Assembly (NCBI RefSeq): GCF_002138415.1
Contig: NZ_CP015612.1
Location: forward strand, 2,892,001 to 2,956,000
Source: Stenotrophomonas maltophilia
Lineage (GTDB): Bacteria; Pseudomonadota; Gammaproteobacteria; Xanthomonadales; Xanthomonadaceae
DNA length: 64,000 nt
Reading direction: 5' to 3'
Shown here: in pieces, positions 9,986 through 17,803 of the stretch
Numbering within the stretch: position 1 is the stretch's first letter
How the letters are laid out: the number at the start of each line of letters is the position of its first letter
Translations under genes and position numbers: made by a program
The notes under the pieces: model-generated
Seen by the model: only the letters and a program-made list of their open reading frames with translations
Database searches by the model: none
What the model was told of the DNA's origin: nothing

Positions 9986-10855
9986 TCAGTGGTTGTACGT
10001 CCATGGCCGCAGTATGCGGCCGTCCCATACGCCGCCCAGACCTCGTTCCGGGGGGGCGGCCATCCAGCGTTCTTGTTCGCGATGCAGTACAACAAGCTCC
10101 CGGTAGACGAAATCGCCGGAACACGAATCCCAGGCGACCGCGATCATAGCCCACTGCCCATCGACGCTGAAAACGGGCCGGGTCAGATAGGCGAAGTGGT
10201 CGTACTTCCGAGTCGGCCCATGCACCGTTGCCCTGCACCCCTGCTCCCGCAGCGCTCGAAGCTCCGCGCTGTCCGTCCACTGCGCACCGGCCAATGCGGC
10301 TGCAGGCACTGGCGTGGACCGGCGATTGGCAGGAACCAGGTCTGCCTGCAGCTGCAACCGCAGCGCATGGATGTCCGGCGGCCACCGGTCGTCCAGCGGC
10401 AGGACCAGATCGTCCACCTCCTGGCAGGTGGAGGCACTGCTGCCCGGCCAGCAATAGGGCAAGGTCTGCTCCATCACGTAGATGTCCTCCCCCACCGGGT
10501 CGGTCAACTGCGGCTGCTCCTGCGGGCCCCATCGATCGACGCGCGTGGACGGCGTCTGCGGTGTGGTGGGCACCTCGCTCAGCGACGATGGCAGAACCGT
10601 CGGCTGCGGCACCGGCGGGGGTGGAGGGAGGAAGGGCGGCCTCTGCCGGATCGCCAGCGCCATCGCCTCAGCCTGCATCTGCGCGGTTCCCAGGTTGACC
10701 GGCGGCGGACCGATTTCCTGCTGCCACCTCGGGCGCAGGCTGCAGATTCCGGCCATGAGAGCCAAAGCCGACAGCGCCGCCGCCAACGATGCAATGCGTC
10801 GCCAGGCGATCCGCTGTTGGCAATCACGGTCTGGCTTGAACGAGGTTTCTGTCAT
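9986..10855 (-). CDS. Unknown anchored protein, paralogue A of a tandem pair
   Basis: The 289-residue product has a short cytoplasmic N-terminus, one membrane anchor (LAAALSALALMAGI, about residues 20-34), and a proline-rich exported region (PPFLPPPPPVPQ). It matches its upstream neighbour in two blocks: RPRWQQEIGPPPVNLGTAQ after the anchor, and RPVFSVDGQWAMIAVAWDSC near the C-terminus. The start was set at the ATG that overlaps the neighbour's TGA (TGATG), which implies translational coupling. Several paired cysteines (PYCWPG, STCQEV, GCRATV, DSCSG) suggest disulfides outside the membrane. No function is recognised. Confidence 0.65.
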   Translation of the reverse strand: MTETSFKPDRDCQQRIAWRRIASLAAALSALALMAGICSLRPRWQQEIGPPPVNLGTAQMQAEAMALAIRQRPPFLPPPPPVPQPTVLPSSLSEVPTTPQTPSTRVDRWGPQEQPQLTDPVGEDIYVMEQTLPYCWPGSSASTCQEVDDLVLPLDDRWPPDIHALRLQLQADLVPANRRSTPVPAAALAGAQWTDSAELRALREQGCRATVHGPTRKYDHFAYLTRPVFSVDGQWAMIAVAWDSCSGDFVYRELVVLHREQERWMAAPPERGLGGVWDGRILRPWTYNH

Positions 10856-11700
10856 CACGACTCCGGCAACGCGGGCCACAGGCCGTGTCCAAAGCTCATA
10901 TGGCGGACAGGCTCCACTCGAACACGGTCCCATCCGTCCTTCCCGCGGTGCAGAAGGTAGAGGTCGCGCATACCCGTTCCTCCACTGCATAGATCCGAGG
11001 CGACCGATGCCATTGCCCAGTTCCCGTCCAGGCTGAACACAGGACGCTGCAGATAGACGACGCCCAGATCCGGATTGCCCGGGCCACCCGTGCATCCCTC
11101 GACGCCGCGTGCGCGCCGTTGCTGAAGCTCGTCCCACGTCATCCGTTGCGCTCGCACATGCGCAAGCTCAAACGCGAGGTCGGGTACGCGTACAGCCCGG
11201 CGGTTCGCAACCTGCAGCATCGCCTCCAGATGCTGCTGAAGTTGAATGGACGCCGCACTGTCATCATCGCGCCACTCGACGACGCTGTGACGAACCTGGC
11301 AGACCGGGACGGGGTCTCCTTCACCGCAGGAAGGCGCAGTCCATTCCATCACTGCAAATGGCACGTCGGGTTCCCAGCCGGGCGGCTCGAAGTGTGCTGG
11401 CGCGACATCTGCCAGCGGCACCTCCGCGATCGCGAACCCACTGTTGCCGGTCAGCATCGGGGAGGAGACTGCCTTCATTGGAATCGGTAGTCCCGGCGGC
11501 TTTCCTGGCGGTGTCGGTCGCAGGTCGATGAGCTCTGCCATCACCTCGGCCTGCATCCGTGCCGTTCCCAGGTTGATCGGAGGCGGGCTGACATCCTGCC
11601 GCCACTGCGGGCGCACGCTGGCCATCAGCGCTGCGCCAGCAGCCACGAACAGGACGACCGCTGTCGTCAGGATGCGCTTCCGTGCAATGCGTTGTCGCAT
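10855..11700 (-). CDS. Unknown anchored protein, paralogue B of a tandem pair
   Basis: The 281-residue product begins MRQRIARKRILTTAVVLF after a good ribosome site (GAGGAGCTTG). It has one membrane anchor at about residues 9-28. The exported part starts with RPQWRQDVSPPPINLGTAR and ends with RPVFSLDGNWAMASVASDLC, nearly the same framework as the downstream paralogue. In both, the middle region, including the cysteine pairs PSCGEG and PVCQVR, is less conserved. The arrangement points to a tandem duplication followed by divergence. No known domain was recognised. A repeated envelope protein with coupled translation suggests the two act together or as alternates. Confidence 0.65.
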   Translation of the reverse strand: MRQRIARKRILTTAVVLFVAAGAALMASVRPQWRQDVSPPPINLGTARMQAEVMAELIDLRPTPPGKPPGLPIPMKAVSSPMLTGNSGFAIAEVPLADVAPAHFEPPGWEPDVPFAVMEWTAPSCGEGDPVPVCQVRHSVVEWRDDDSAASIQLQQHLEAMLQVANRRAVRVPDLAFELAHVRAQRMTWDELQQRRARGVEGCTGGPGNPDLGVVYLQRPVFSLDGNWAMASVASDLCSGGTGMRDLYLLHRGKDGWDRVRVEPVRHMSFGHGLWPALPES

Positions 11701-11752
11701 CAAGCTCCTCGAAGAAATGAAGCAGGTTGGGATATCGGCCGGGACCGTGGCG

Positions 11753-12046
11753 CTATAGCGCTTGAATGACCTGCAGCAGGTGGGTCGCTTCTGGCGCCAG
11801 CGCCTGCGCAAGCCAACCCAGCACAGCAAAGAACAGCAGCAGGCCGAGCAGCGGCCAGATCGTGTGCGTCACGCATCCCTGCTCCTGCATCCCCTGCATG
11901 CGCCGGTACAGGCCACCGGCGATGGCGGCGTCCACCAGCAGTTCGGCCATCAGCACTGGCGCCGACCACACCACCCACATGCTCGCCAGCAGAACGGTGG
12001 ATCGTGGAGCATGGAAGCTCAAGAACCTGATGCAGCATGCGGACAT
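11753..12046 (-). pseudogene. C-terminal remnant of a multi-pass membrane protein
   Basis: The 97 residues include two convincing membrane segments (LLASMWVVWSAPVLMAELLV and the WPLLGLLLFFAVLGWLA region) separated by GGLYRRMQGMQEQG. The AELLVDAAIAGGLYRR pattern is like the C-terminal part of longer Xanthomonadaceae membrane proteins as I remember them. Upstream the frame is closed by a TAG at 12083-12085, only about 13 codons before the ATG. That leaves no room for the missing N-terminal part. The start codon has only a poorly spaced AAGG. It is either a decayed fragment or a genuine small membrane protein. Confidence 0.4.
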
Positions 12047-12129
12047 CCTTGCCGGGCACGCGTGGGCGGTGTTGCGCGGATTCTACCGCGGCCGGAGCCG
12101 CTGTCCAGACGACGGGCCGAGGCCATCGA

Positions 12130-12516
12130 TCATCGGCTGCGGTCGATGATCCGCACGATGCGGCCGTCCTCAAAAGCAAACTCGCTGCGTCCCTTCAGAG
12201 ACAGTTCCGAGCCCGCGCTGGGACCACCGGGAATGTCCTGCGCGAACACGCCACGCCAGCCGATGCTGGCCAGCGCCATGCCATCCTCGAAGGTCAACTC
12301 GAGCAACCGCTGTTCGCGCTCACGGAACAACGGCGCCGATTGCCGTGCCAGTTCGCCGAAGGCATCGATGCCTTCGGTGACCATCGTCAGCTGGCCACCG
12401 CTATGGTTTTCGAAGCGCACGTTGTGCGCCAGCACCGCCAGCATGGCGTCGATGTCGAAGCGGTTGTAGGCCTGCAGGTAGTGCTCGATCAGGTGGCGGC
12501 AGTGCGATTCGTCCAT
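12130..12516 (-). CDS. NTF2-like / SnoaL-like protein
   Basis: This 128-residue protein has the compact cone fold expected of the nuclear transport factor 2 superfamily. The opening helix is HLIEHYLQAYNRFDIDAML, followed by VRFENHSGGQL and a C-terminal pair of strands (KGRSEFAFEDGRIVRIID). Stand-alone members act as small isomerases, hydrolases or binding proteins, and the sequence does not show which. It lies 52 bases downstream of the tetR-type gene on the same strand, so the two may share a transcript. Confidence 0.7.
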   Translation of the reverse strand: MDESHCRHLIEHYLQAYNRFDIDAMLAVLAHNVRFENHSGGQLTMVTEGIDAFGELARQSAPLFREREQRLLELTFEDGMALASIGWRGVFAQDIPGGPSAGSELSLKGRSEFAFEDGRIVRIIDRSR

Positions 12517-12568
12517 GGCGGCGTCCAGTCAGGGCCTGCGCCGAGTCTCCCGCGACCGTGCCGCCGGA

Positions 12569-13144
12569 TCAAGGCGGCGCGGCGGCCTTCAGCAACTGCG
12601 CGGCCACCTGGTCGAACGGGCCGATGTCCTGCAGTGCGCGGCACATCGCCACCGCACCTTCCACGCTGGCAATCACCAGGCTGGCCAGGCCGGCCGCCGC
12701 TGCCGGGTTGTGACCTTCGGCGACGAACGCCGCCGCCAGATGGCCCTGCCAGCGCGCGAACACTTCGGCCGCAGCGGCACGCGGCTGGCTGGGCATGGCC
12801 TCCACCGGCTCCTCAACCGCAGCGGCCAACACCGGGCAGCCAGCGCGGAAATCGGTACGCAGCAGGCGCTCGCGCCACATCGCCAGGAACTGCTGCAGGC
12901 CCTGCACTGCGCCGCCCTTCAGCAGCTCCACCAGCAGCGCTTCGACCTTGTCGCCGGCCATATGGGTGGCACGCGCCAGCAGCTCCTGCTTGCCGCCGGG
13001 AAAGTGGTGGTAGGTGGAACCCAGCGGCGCTTCGGCCAGCTTGGTCACCTCACGGATGCTGGTGGCATTGAGGCCCACGCGCGCCAGCATCTGTGCCGCA
13101 GCATCAATCACACGTTGAGGCGCATCAGAGGGGCGCGGGCTCAC
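12569..13144 (-). CDS. TetR-family transcriptional regulator
   Basis: The 191-residue product starts at a GTG (13144) preceded by AAGGAG at good spacing; reading further upstream is not supported. The N-terminal DNA-binding domain (residues 8-55) has VIDAAAQMLARVGLNATSIR and the recognition region APLGSTYHHFPGGKQELL. The C-terminal region is of the type seen in LfrR/YxaF-like repressors, with PVLAAAVEEP near residue 110. The gene diverges from a thioesterase gene. The 69-base gap carries a 12-base direct repeat that may be its operator. Confidence 0.85.
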   Translation of the reverse strand: MSPRPSDAPQRVIDAAAQMLARVGLNATSIREVTKLAEAPLGSTYHHFPGGKQELLARATHMAGDKVEALLVELLKGGAVQGLQQFLAMWRERLLRTDFRAGCPVLAAAVEEPVEAMPSQPRAAAAEVFARWQGHLAAAFVAEGHNPAAAAGLASLVIASVEGAVAMCRALQDIGPFDQVAAQLLKAAAPP

Positions 13145-13162
13145 GGCAGGCTCCTTGCCAGG

Positions 13163-13210
13163 ACAGTCGTCATAGATTAGCGTACCGGCCGTTCTATAAC
13201 AGTCGTCATA
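13163..13210. promoter_or_regulatory. Direct repeat, candidate TetR operator
   Basis: The 12-mer ACAGTCGTCATA occurs at 13163-13174 and again at 13199-13210, 36 bases apart start to start. It lies wholly inside the gap between the divergent tetR-type and thioesterase genes. Two identical sites within a shared promoter region fit binding by the adjacent regulator. This is inference from position and repetition. Confidence 0.5.
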
Positions 13211-13213
13211 ACC

Positions 13214-13759
13214 ATGAATCTCTGGTTCCGCCTGCTCCATCTGCTGCTGTGCAGCGTGTTCCGGCCCAAGCTGGAGGCGCCGTTCGGGGTCTCGCGGCTG
13301 CAGTTCCGGGTACTGCCCAATGATCTGGACAGCAACCTGCACATGACCAACGGCCGCTACTGGAACATCTTCGACCTGGGCCGGCTGGATCTTATCCTGC
13401 GCATGGGCCTGGGCCGGGTAGCGCTGCGCGAGAAGTGGGCACCGATCGTCGGTGCCGGCACCATCCAGTTCCGCCGCGAACTCAAGCCGTTCCAGCGCTT
13501 CACCCTGGAAACGCGCCTGGTGGGCTGGGTCGGTTCGCGCGGCATCATGGAGCAACGCGTACTGATCGGCGCCGAACAGAAGATCGCCACACGCGCGCTG
13601 CTGGTCACCGGCATCTACGACCGTCGCGCACGTCAGTTCCTGAGCATGCCGAAGATGATGGAAGCGATCGGCGTGGTCGCCCCGCCGTCGCCGCCGCTCA
13701 GTGCAGCCGCCGAGGCGCTGCTGGCTGCCGATGCCGCATTGAAGCAGGACGACGCCTGA
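13214..13759 (+). CDS. Acyl-CoA thioesterase-like protein (hot-dog fold, 4HBT_2 type)
   Basis: The 181-residue product begins with a hydrophobic stretch (MNLWFRLLHLLLCSVF). The hot-dog signature LPNDLDSNLHMTNGRYWNI follows near residue 36, where the DxDxxxHMTN motif marks the YbgC/THEM6-type active region. GAGTIQFRRELKPFQRF and the LVGWVGSR strand complete the fold. Members hydrolyse acyl-CoA or act as accessory thioesterases; the substrate is not evident. The divergent TetR-type gene and the repeated element between them suggest it responds to an acyl or xenobiotic ligand. Confidence 0.75.
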   Translation: MNLWFRLLHLLLCSVFRPKLEAPFGVSRLQFRVLPNDLDSNLHMTNGRYWNIFDLGRLDLILRMGLGRVALREKWAPIVGAGTIQFRRELKPFQRFTLETRLVGWVGSRGIMEQRVLIGAEQKIATRALLVTGIYDRRARQFLSMPKMMEAIGVVAPPSPPLSAAAEALLAADAALKQDDA

Positions 13760-13765
13760 AGCACC

Positions 13766-14899
13766 TCAAGCTACCTTCGGCATGTTCTTGGTCACGCAAT
13801 GGATGCCGCCACCGCCGCCGGCGATGGCGTCGATGTCCACCTGTTCGATAACGCGGCCGGGATACATGTCTTCCAGTAGTTCACGGCAGTAGCCATCGGC
13901 TGCGTCGTCACCGAACTGCGGCGCGACCACGGCGCCGTTGATCGGCAGGTAGTTGATGTAGCCCATCGCCAGATCATCGTTGTCGCGGGTATGCACGTTG
14001 TCGCGCCCGTCCAGTGGCGGCGACAGCGTGTGCACCTGCAGGCGACGGCCATCGGCATCGGTGGCCCCGCGCAGGATCCGCAGATGCTCGCGGGTCAGGT
14101 CGTAATCGTAGGACTCCGGATCGTTGTCCAGATTGGCGATCACCACGCCGGGGCGCACGAAGCGCGCATAGAAATCCACGTGCGCATCGGTGATGTCCTT
14201 GCCGGCGATACCGGGCAGCCAGATCACCTTGCGCAGGCCGAGGTGGTGCTTCAGCTCGGCCTCGATATCGGCACGCGACCAGTCAGGATTGCGATTGCGG
14301 TTGACCCAGCAGCTTTCGGTAAGGATGGCCGTGCCGTGGCCATCGACTTCGATACCGCCGCCCTCGCCCACCAGATCGCTTTCCAGCAGCGTGACACCGG
14401 TCACCTGTGCCAGCCACGGCGCCACCGCGCCATCGTTGCGCGCGCTCTGCTTGCCGCCCCAGCCGTTGAAATTGAAGTCGACCAGGCCGAGGTCGCCCTT
14501 GTCGTTGGTGACGAAGCAACCACCGTAATCGCGCACCCAGATGTCATCCAAGGGCACGTCCAGGAACTCGATGTTTTCGCGGCCGCAGCGGTCCCGTGCC
14601 TGCTTGAGTTGCGCTGGGCGGCACAGCACGCTGACCGGCTGGTGGCGGGCGATGGTGCGGGCCAGGCGTGCCACGGCCGTGTTCACTGCATCGGCCTGCG
14701 CGCCCCACACTCGCGGCTGCGCGGCAAAGGCCAGAAAGACGCGTTCCTGCGGCCCGTGTTCGTCCGGCATGCGCCAAGCCCGTGCGCCTGGCCCCGCCGC
14801 GGATACGCGACCCGGCAGCCCGGCCAGGCCGAGCGCGGCCAGGCCACCAAGGCCGGCGGCGCCCGCCAGCTGGGTGAGGAAGTGACGACGGTTGGTCAT
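13766..14899 (-). CDS. Exported agmatine deiminase / peptidylarginine deiminase-family enzyme
   Basis: The 377-residue product starts at 14899 (GGAG four bases upstream) with a twin-arginine signal (NRRHFLTQLAGAAGLGGLAA). The catalytic domain has the PPAD/agmatine deiminase hallmarks: DDIWVRDYG, GEGGGIEVDG, KDITDAHVDFYARF and the cysteine loop GGGGGIHCVTKNMP at the C-terminus. Enzymes of this family hydrolyse the guanidino group of agmatine or arginine residues. Most bacterial AguA enzymes are cytosolic, so the Tat signal is notable and implies action in the periplasm. The gene diverges from a LysR regulator with a gap of about 105 bases. Confidence 0.82.
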   Translation of the reverse strand: MTNRRHFLTQLAGAAGLGGLAALGLAGLPGRVSAAGPGARAWRMPDEHGPQERVFLAFAAQPRVWGAQADAVNTAVARLARTIARHQPVSVLCRPAQLKQARDRCGRENIEFLDVPLDDIWVRDYGGCFVTNDKGDLGLVDFNFNGWGGKQSARNDGAVAPWLAQVTGVTLLESDLVGEGGGIEVDGHGTAILTESCWVNRNRNPDWSRADIEAELKHHLGLRKVIWLPGIAGKDITDAHVDFYARFVRPGVVIANLDNDPESYDYDLTREHLRILRGATDADGRRLQVHTLSPPLDGRDNVHTRDNDDLAMGYINYLPINGAVVAPQFGDDAADGYCRELLEDMYPGRVIEQVDIDAIAGGGGGIHCVTKNMPKVA

Positions 14900-15004
14900 G
14901 ACAGGCTCCATGGCCGGTGTGGGATGGGCGCTATGCTGCGCTTGCCCATCCATAAGAACAAACGATAGATTCAGCCATCAGTTGAACAGTTTTACTTACC
15001 TGAA

Positions 15005-15889
15005 ATGCTCAAGCACTGGCCACCGCTGAACGCCCTGCGGGGTTTCGAGGCTGCCGCCCGGCTCGGCAGTTTCCACCGTGCGGCGGAGGAACTGCACCTG
15101 ACCCAGTCGGCCATCAGCCAGCAGATCCGGGGCCTGGAAGCATCGCTGCAACAACCACTGTTCTTCCGGCAAGGCCGCAGCGTCACCCTCACCGACGCCG
15201 GCATCGACCTGCTGGAAACAACGCAGGCGCTGCTGCGGCAGCTGGCCAGCGGCATCCGCCGGCTCGACCAGTACCGCAAGCCGAATCAACTGATCGTCAA
15301 CACCAGCCCGGCCTTCGCCCGACACTGGCTGGTGCCACGCCTGGCCAGCTTCCACCGGCTGCATCCCAACGCCGATCTGTGGCTGCTGACCAGCGAGGAA
15401 GCGCCGGACATGACCACGCAGACGCTGGACGTAGCGGTACGCGATGACCTCGACTCACAGGCGCAGTGCCAGCACCGCGTCCTGCTGCAGGACCGTCTCT
15501 ATCCAGCCTGCCATCCGGCCCTGCTCGCCACACCGGTGCACGAACGACTGACCCTGCATGGCGAGCGCGAAATGGACTGGAGCCAATGGCAGGTGCAGGG
15601 CGGCGCCGATGTCGGCCAGCGCCGCGAGGGCATGAATTTCTCCGAGCCCGGGCAGCTGCTGGACGCTGCGTGCCAAGGGCTGGGCATCGCGCTGGTCAGC
15701 GAGCTGCTGAGCGCGCGTGCGTGCGAACAAGGCCTGCTGCAACCGCTGGATGAGGCACGCGTGCGTGGCCCGCGCTGGAGCTGGCTGGTGCATGAGGACA
15801 GCGCGGCCGATCCGCTGGTGATCAGCTTCTGTGAGTGGCTGCTGGCGAGTCTGCCCGCGGGAGCTACTTCTGCTGCAGCGCGCGCGTGA
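15005..15889 (+). CDS. LysR-family regulator (GcvA-like)
   Basis: The 294-residue product has the winged helix at residues 8-65 (LNALRGFEAAARLGSFHRAA and LTQSAISQQIRGLE). The effector domain contains ARHWLVPRLASFHRLHPNA and the GcvA-type GQLLDAACQGLGIALVSELL. It is divergent from the exported deiminase gene, the classical arrangement for a LysR regulator and its target. Its 3' end overlaps the convergent SGNH hydrolase gene by 26 bases. Confidence 0.85.
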   Translation: MLKHWPPLNALRGFEAAARLGSFHRAAEELHLTQSAISQQIRGLEASLQQPLFFRQGRSVTLTDAGIDLLETTQALLRQLASGIRRLDQYRKPNQLIVNTSPAFARHWLVPRLASFHRLHPNADLWLLTSEEAPDMTTQTLDVAVRDDLDSQAQCQHRVLLQDRLYPACHPALLATPVHERLTLHGEREMDWSQWQVQGGADVGQRREGMNFSEPGQLLDAACQGLGIALVSELLSARACEQGLLQPLDEARVRGPRWSWLVHEDSAADPLVISFCEWLLASLPAGATSAAARA

Positions 15890-16652
15890 CCGCCGCTTCG
15901 GCCAGCGGCGCCATCACCGCATAGCCCTTCGCCGTGGGATGCACGCCGTCGTCGGCCAACTGCGGATCCAGCCCACCGGCGGCATTGGCCATCGGCGTGT
16001 AGTAGTCCAGATAGACCATCTGCCGCGCATCGGCATAGCGCTTCAACGCCGTGTTCAATGCACGCACCTTGGGCGCAGGTGCCGTGCCCGGCAACCACGG
16101 GTAATCGCTGACCGGCAGCACCGATGCCAGCACCACGGCGATGCCATGTGCACGGGCGAGGTCCACCATCGCGTGCAGGTTGTCTTCGATCATCGCCTGC
16201 GTGGACGGGCCGGTGTTGCCTGCAATGTCGTTGGTGCCGGCCAGGATCACCACCACCTGTGGCTTCAGTGCCAGCACGTCCTGCGCGAAACGCACCAGCA
16301 TCTGCGCCGTGGTCTGGCCACTGATGCCGCGGTTGAGCCAGCCCTTGCCGGGGAAGAAACCGGCACTGCCTTCCCTGCCCCAGCCTTCGGTGATGGAGTC
16401 ACCGAAGAACACCACGCGCGGCTGGCCGGGCACCGCATCAGGTAGGCGCGCATTGGCATCACGATAGCGTTGCAGCTCCGGCCAATCGGCCAGGCGCTGC
16501 TGCATGAAGCGCACTTCGTCGGGGCGTAGCTGATCGATGGGCGTCTGCAGCAGCGGGTTGACTGCGCTCGTTTCAGCGGCCAGGGCCGGAGCCGTCAAGG
16601 CGATGCCAAGGACCATGGCTGCAACGCTGGCAAGCACAACAGGAATACGCAT
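15864..16652 (-). CDS. Exported SGNH/GDSL-family hydrolase
   Basis: The 262-residue product has a signal peptide (residues 1-25, ending PALAAE) and all four SGNH blocks. These are GDSITEGWG (Ser), RGISGQTT (Gly), AGTNDIAGN (Asn) and DDGVHPTAKGY (Asp and His). Such proteins are esterases, often acting on cell-wall or glycan acyl groups. The ribosome site GGGAGAG supports the start. Its tail overlaps the convergent LysR gene. Confidence 0.85.
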   Translation of the reverse strand: MRIPVVLASVAAMVLGIALTAPALAAETSAVNPLLQTPIDQLRPDEVRFMQQRLADWPELQRYRDANARLPDAVPGQPRVVFFGDSITEGWGREGSAGFFPGKGWLNRGISGQTTAQMLVRFAQDVLALKPQVVVILAGTNDIAGNTGPSTQAMIEDNLHAMVDLARAHGIAVVLASVLPVSDYPWLPGTAPAPKVRALNTALKRYADARQMVYLDYYTPMANAAGGLDPQLADDGVHPTAKGYAVMAPLAEAAVTRALQQK

Positions 16653-16699
16653 GAAGGCTCTCCCGATTCATGGGATCAGTCTAACGCCCCACCCTGTGC

Positions 16700-17665
16700 T
16701 CAGCGTGCAGCCGTACGCGCCGCCACACCCGTGACTTTCGCCGGCATCCACATACCCGGCGTCCAGCCGCTGGCGGCCAGGATCGTTTTCGGGTTGTCCT
16801 GCTGGATCAGCGCACGCACCGCATCACGCTTGTCCTTGGCCTGCAGGTAATAGGCCTTGGCGATGCGGTAACCCACCCAGTACCCCAGGTCGTAGGGTTC
16901 CTGCGAGCCAGGCTTGTAGTTGTACAGCCACGGCGACAGATCGGTGCTGTCCAGATCCAGCGCGAACGCGCTTTCGATATGCACTTCCCGGCCACGGGTC
17001 CAGGCCGCGTGACGCCCATTGCCGACGTTGCCGGAAATCAGCTCGGCGATGAACTCGGCGATGCCCTCGCCCAACGAAACACGCAGCACCGTCGCATGCG
17101 GGTCGCCCGGCTCGAAGTCGGTCAGGCCGGTCTGCTGGATGTGCACGTACTCGTGCGCGATCACATGCACGAAGCGGTCCTGCACATTGGGATTCATGAA
17201 ATCGGCTACGCACAGCGCTTCCAGGCCGATGATCACGCCGCTTTTCGAGGTCAACCCTACCGGACGACCACGGCCGACGGCGATGGTCACCGGCGGAAAC
17301 GCAGCCTGCGGATAGATGGCCTGCAGGTTGGAAAACACCTGCGTCAGACGTTGTTTCACCGCCGGCAGTTCGGCCAGGCAGCTTCGCCCCTGCACATACA
17401 GCTCCGGCTGGCTGGCGATGGACTCGGCAATGCGCTCGGGGGTGACCCGGCGCGCCTTGGCCAGCTCGGCCAGGCCCGCCGAACCCTCGGCCATGTAGCC
17501 ACGCAACTGCGCAACGCTGGGTTTGCCACCTGCGTTGTCGTACAGCGCGTAGAAACGGCTGACATCGTCAGTGACAATCTGCGGCCCGGCCGGTGCCGCC
17601 GCCGTGGCCATGCCAACCACCCCGGCACAAGCCAGGGCCAACAGGCCGCGCAGGATCATGGACAT
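16700..17665 (-). CDS. Periplasmic HExxH putative metallopeptidase
   Basis: The 321-residue product has a signal peptide (residues 1-23, ending ATAAAP) and the zinc motif HEYVHIQQ in VHVIAHEYVHIQQTGLTD. A downstream GEGIAEFIAEL could supply the third ligand. The pattern resembles DUF2268-type predicted Zn-dependent proteases. SLLYN-like and WVGYRIAKAYY stretches near the C-terminus are usual there. The start at 17665 is set by GGACGGAG upstream. Substrate unknown. Confidence 0.7.
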   Translation of the reverse strand: MSMILRGLLALACAGVVGMATAAAPAGPQIVTDDVSRFYALYDNAGGKPSVAQLRGYMAEGSAGLAELAKARRVTPERIAESIASQPELYVQGRSCLAELPAVKQRLTQVFSNLQAIYPQAAFPPVTIAVGRGRPVGLTSKSGVIIGLEALCVADFMNPNVQDRFVHVIAHEYVHIQQTGLTDFEPGDPHATVLRVSLGEGIAEFIAELISGNVGNGRHAAWTRGREVHIESAFALDLDSTDLSPWLYNYKPGSQEPYDLGYWVGYRIAKAYYLQAKDKRDAVRALIQQDNPKTILAASGWTPGMWMPAKVTGVAARTAAR

Positions 17666-17803
17666 CGCTCCGTCCTTGGTGGAGTGCATGCGAAGCGCGC
17701 AATCTATCACTCCGGCCCGGCCGTCGCAGCAAGCAGATGCGGGCACCCCGGCGCTGTGCCAGACTCGCTTCGGCACCTGCCATGGAAGATGGAGCACCCC
17801 GCG

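Noticed and set aside
11700..12179. A 159-codon minus-strand frame overlapping the membrane remnant
   Set aside because: Arginine/alanine-rich composition without membrane segments or motifs; the other frame carries the convincing hydrophobic segments.
16979..17803. N-terminal extension of the 17804-18787 membrane protein
   Set aside because: The open frame continues upstream but lies antisense to the metallopeptidase gene; GGAG and ATG at 17804 mark the real start.
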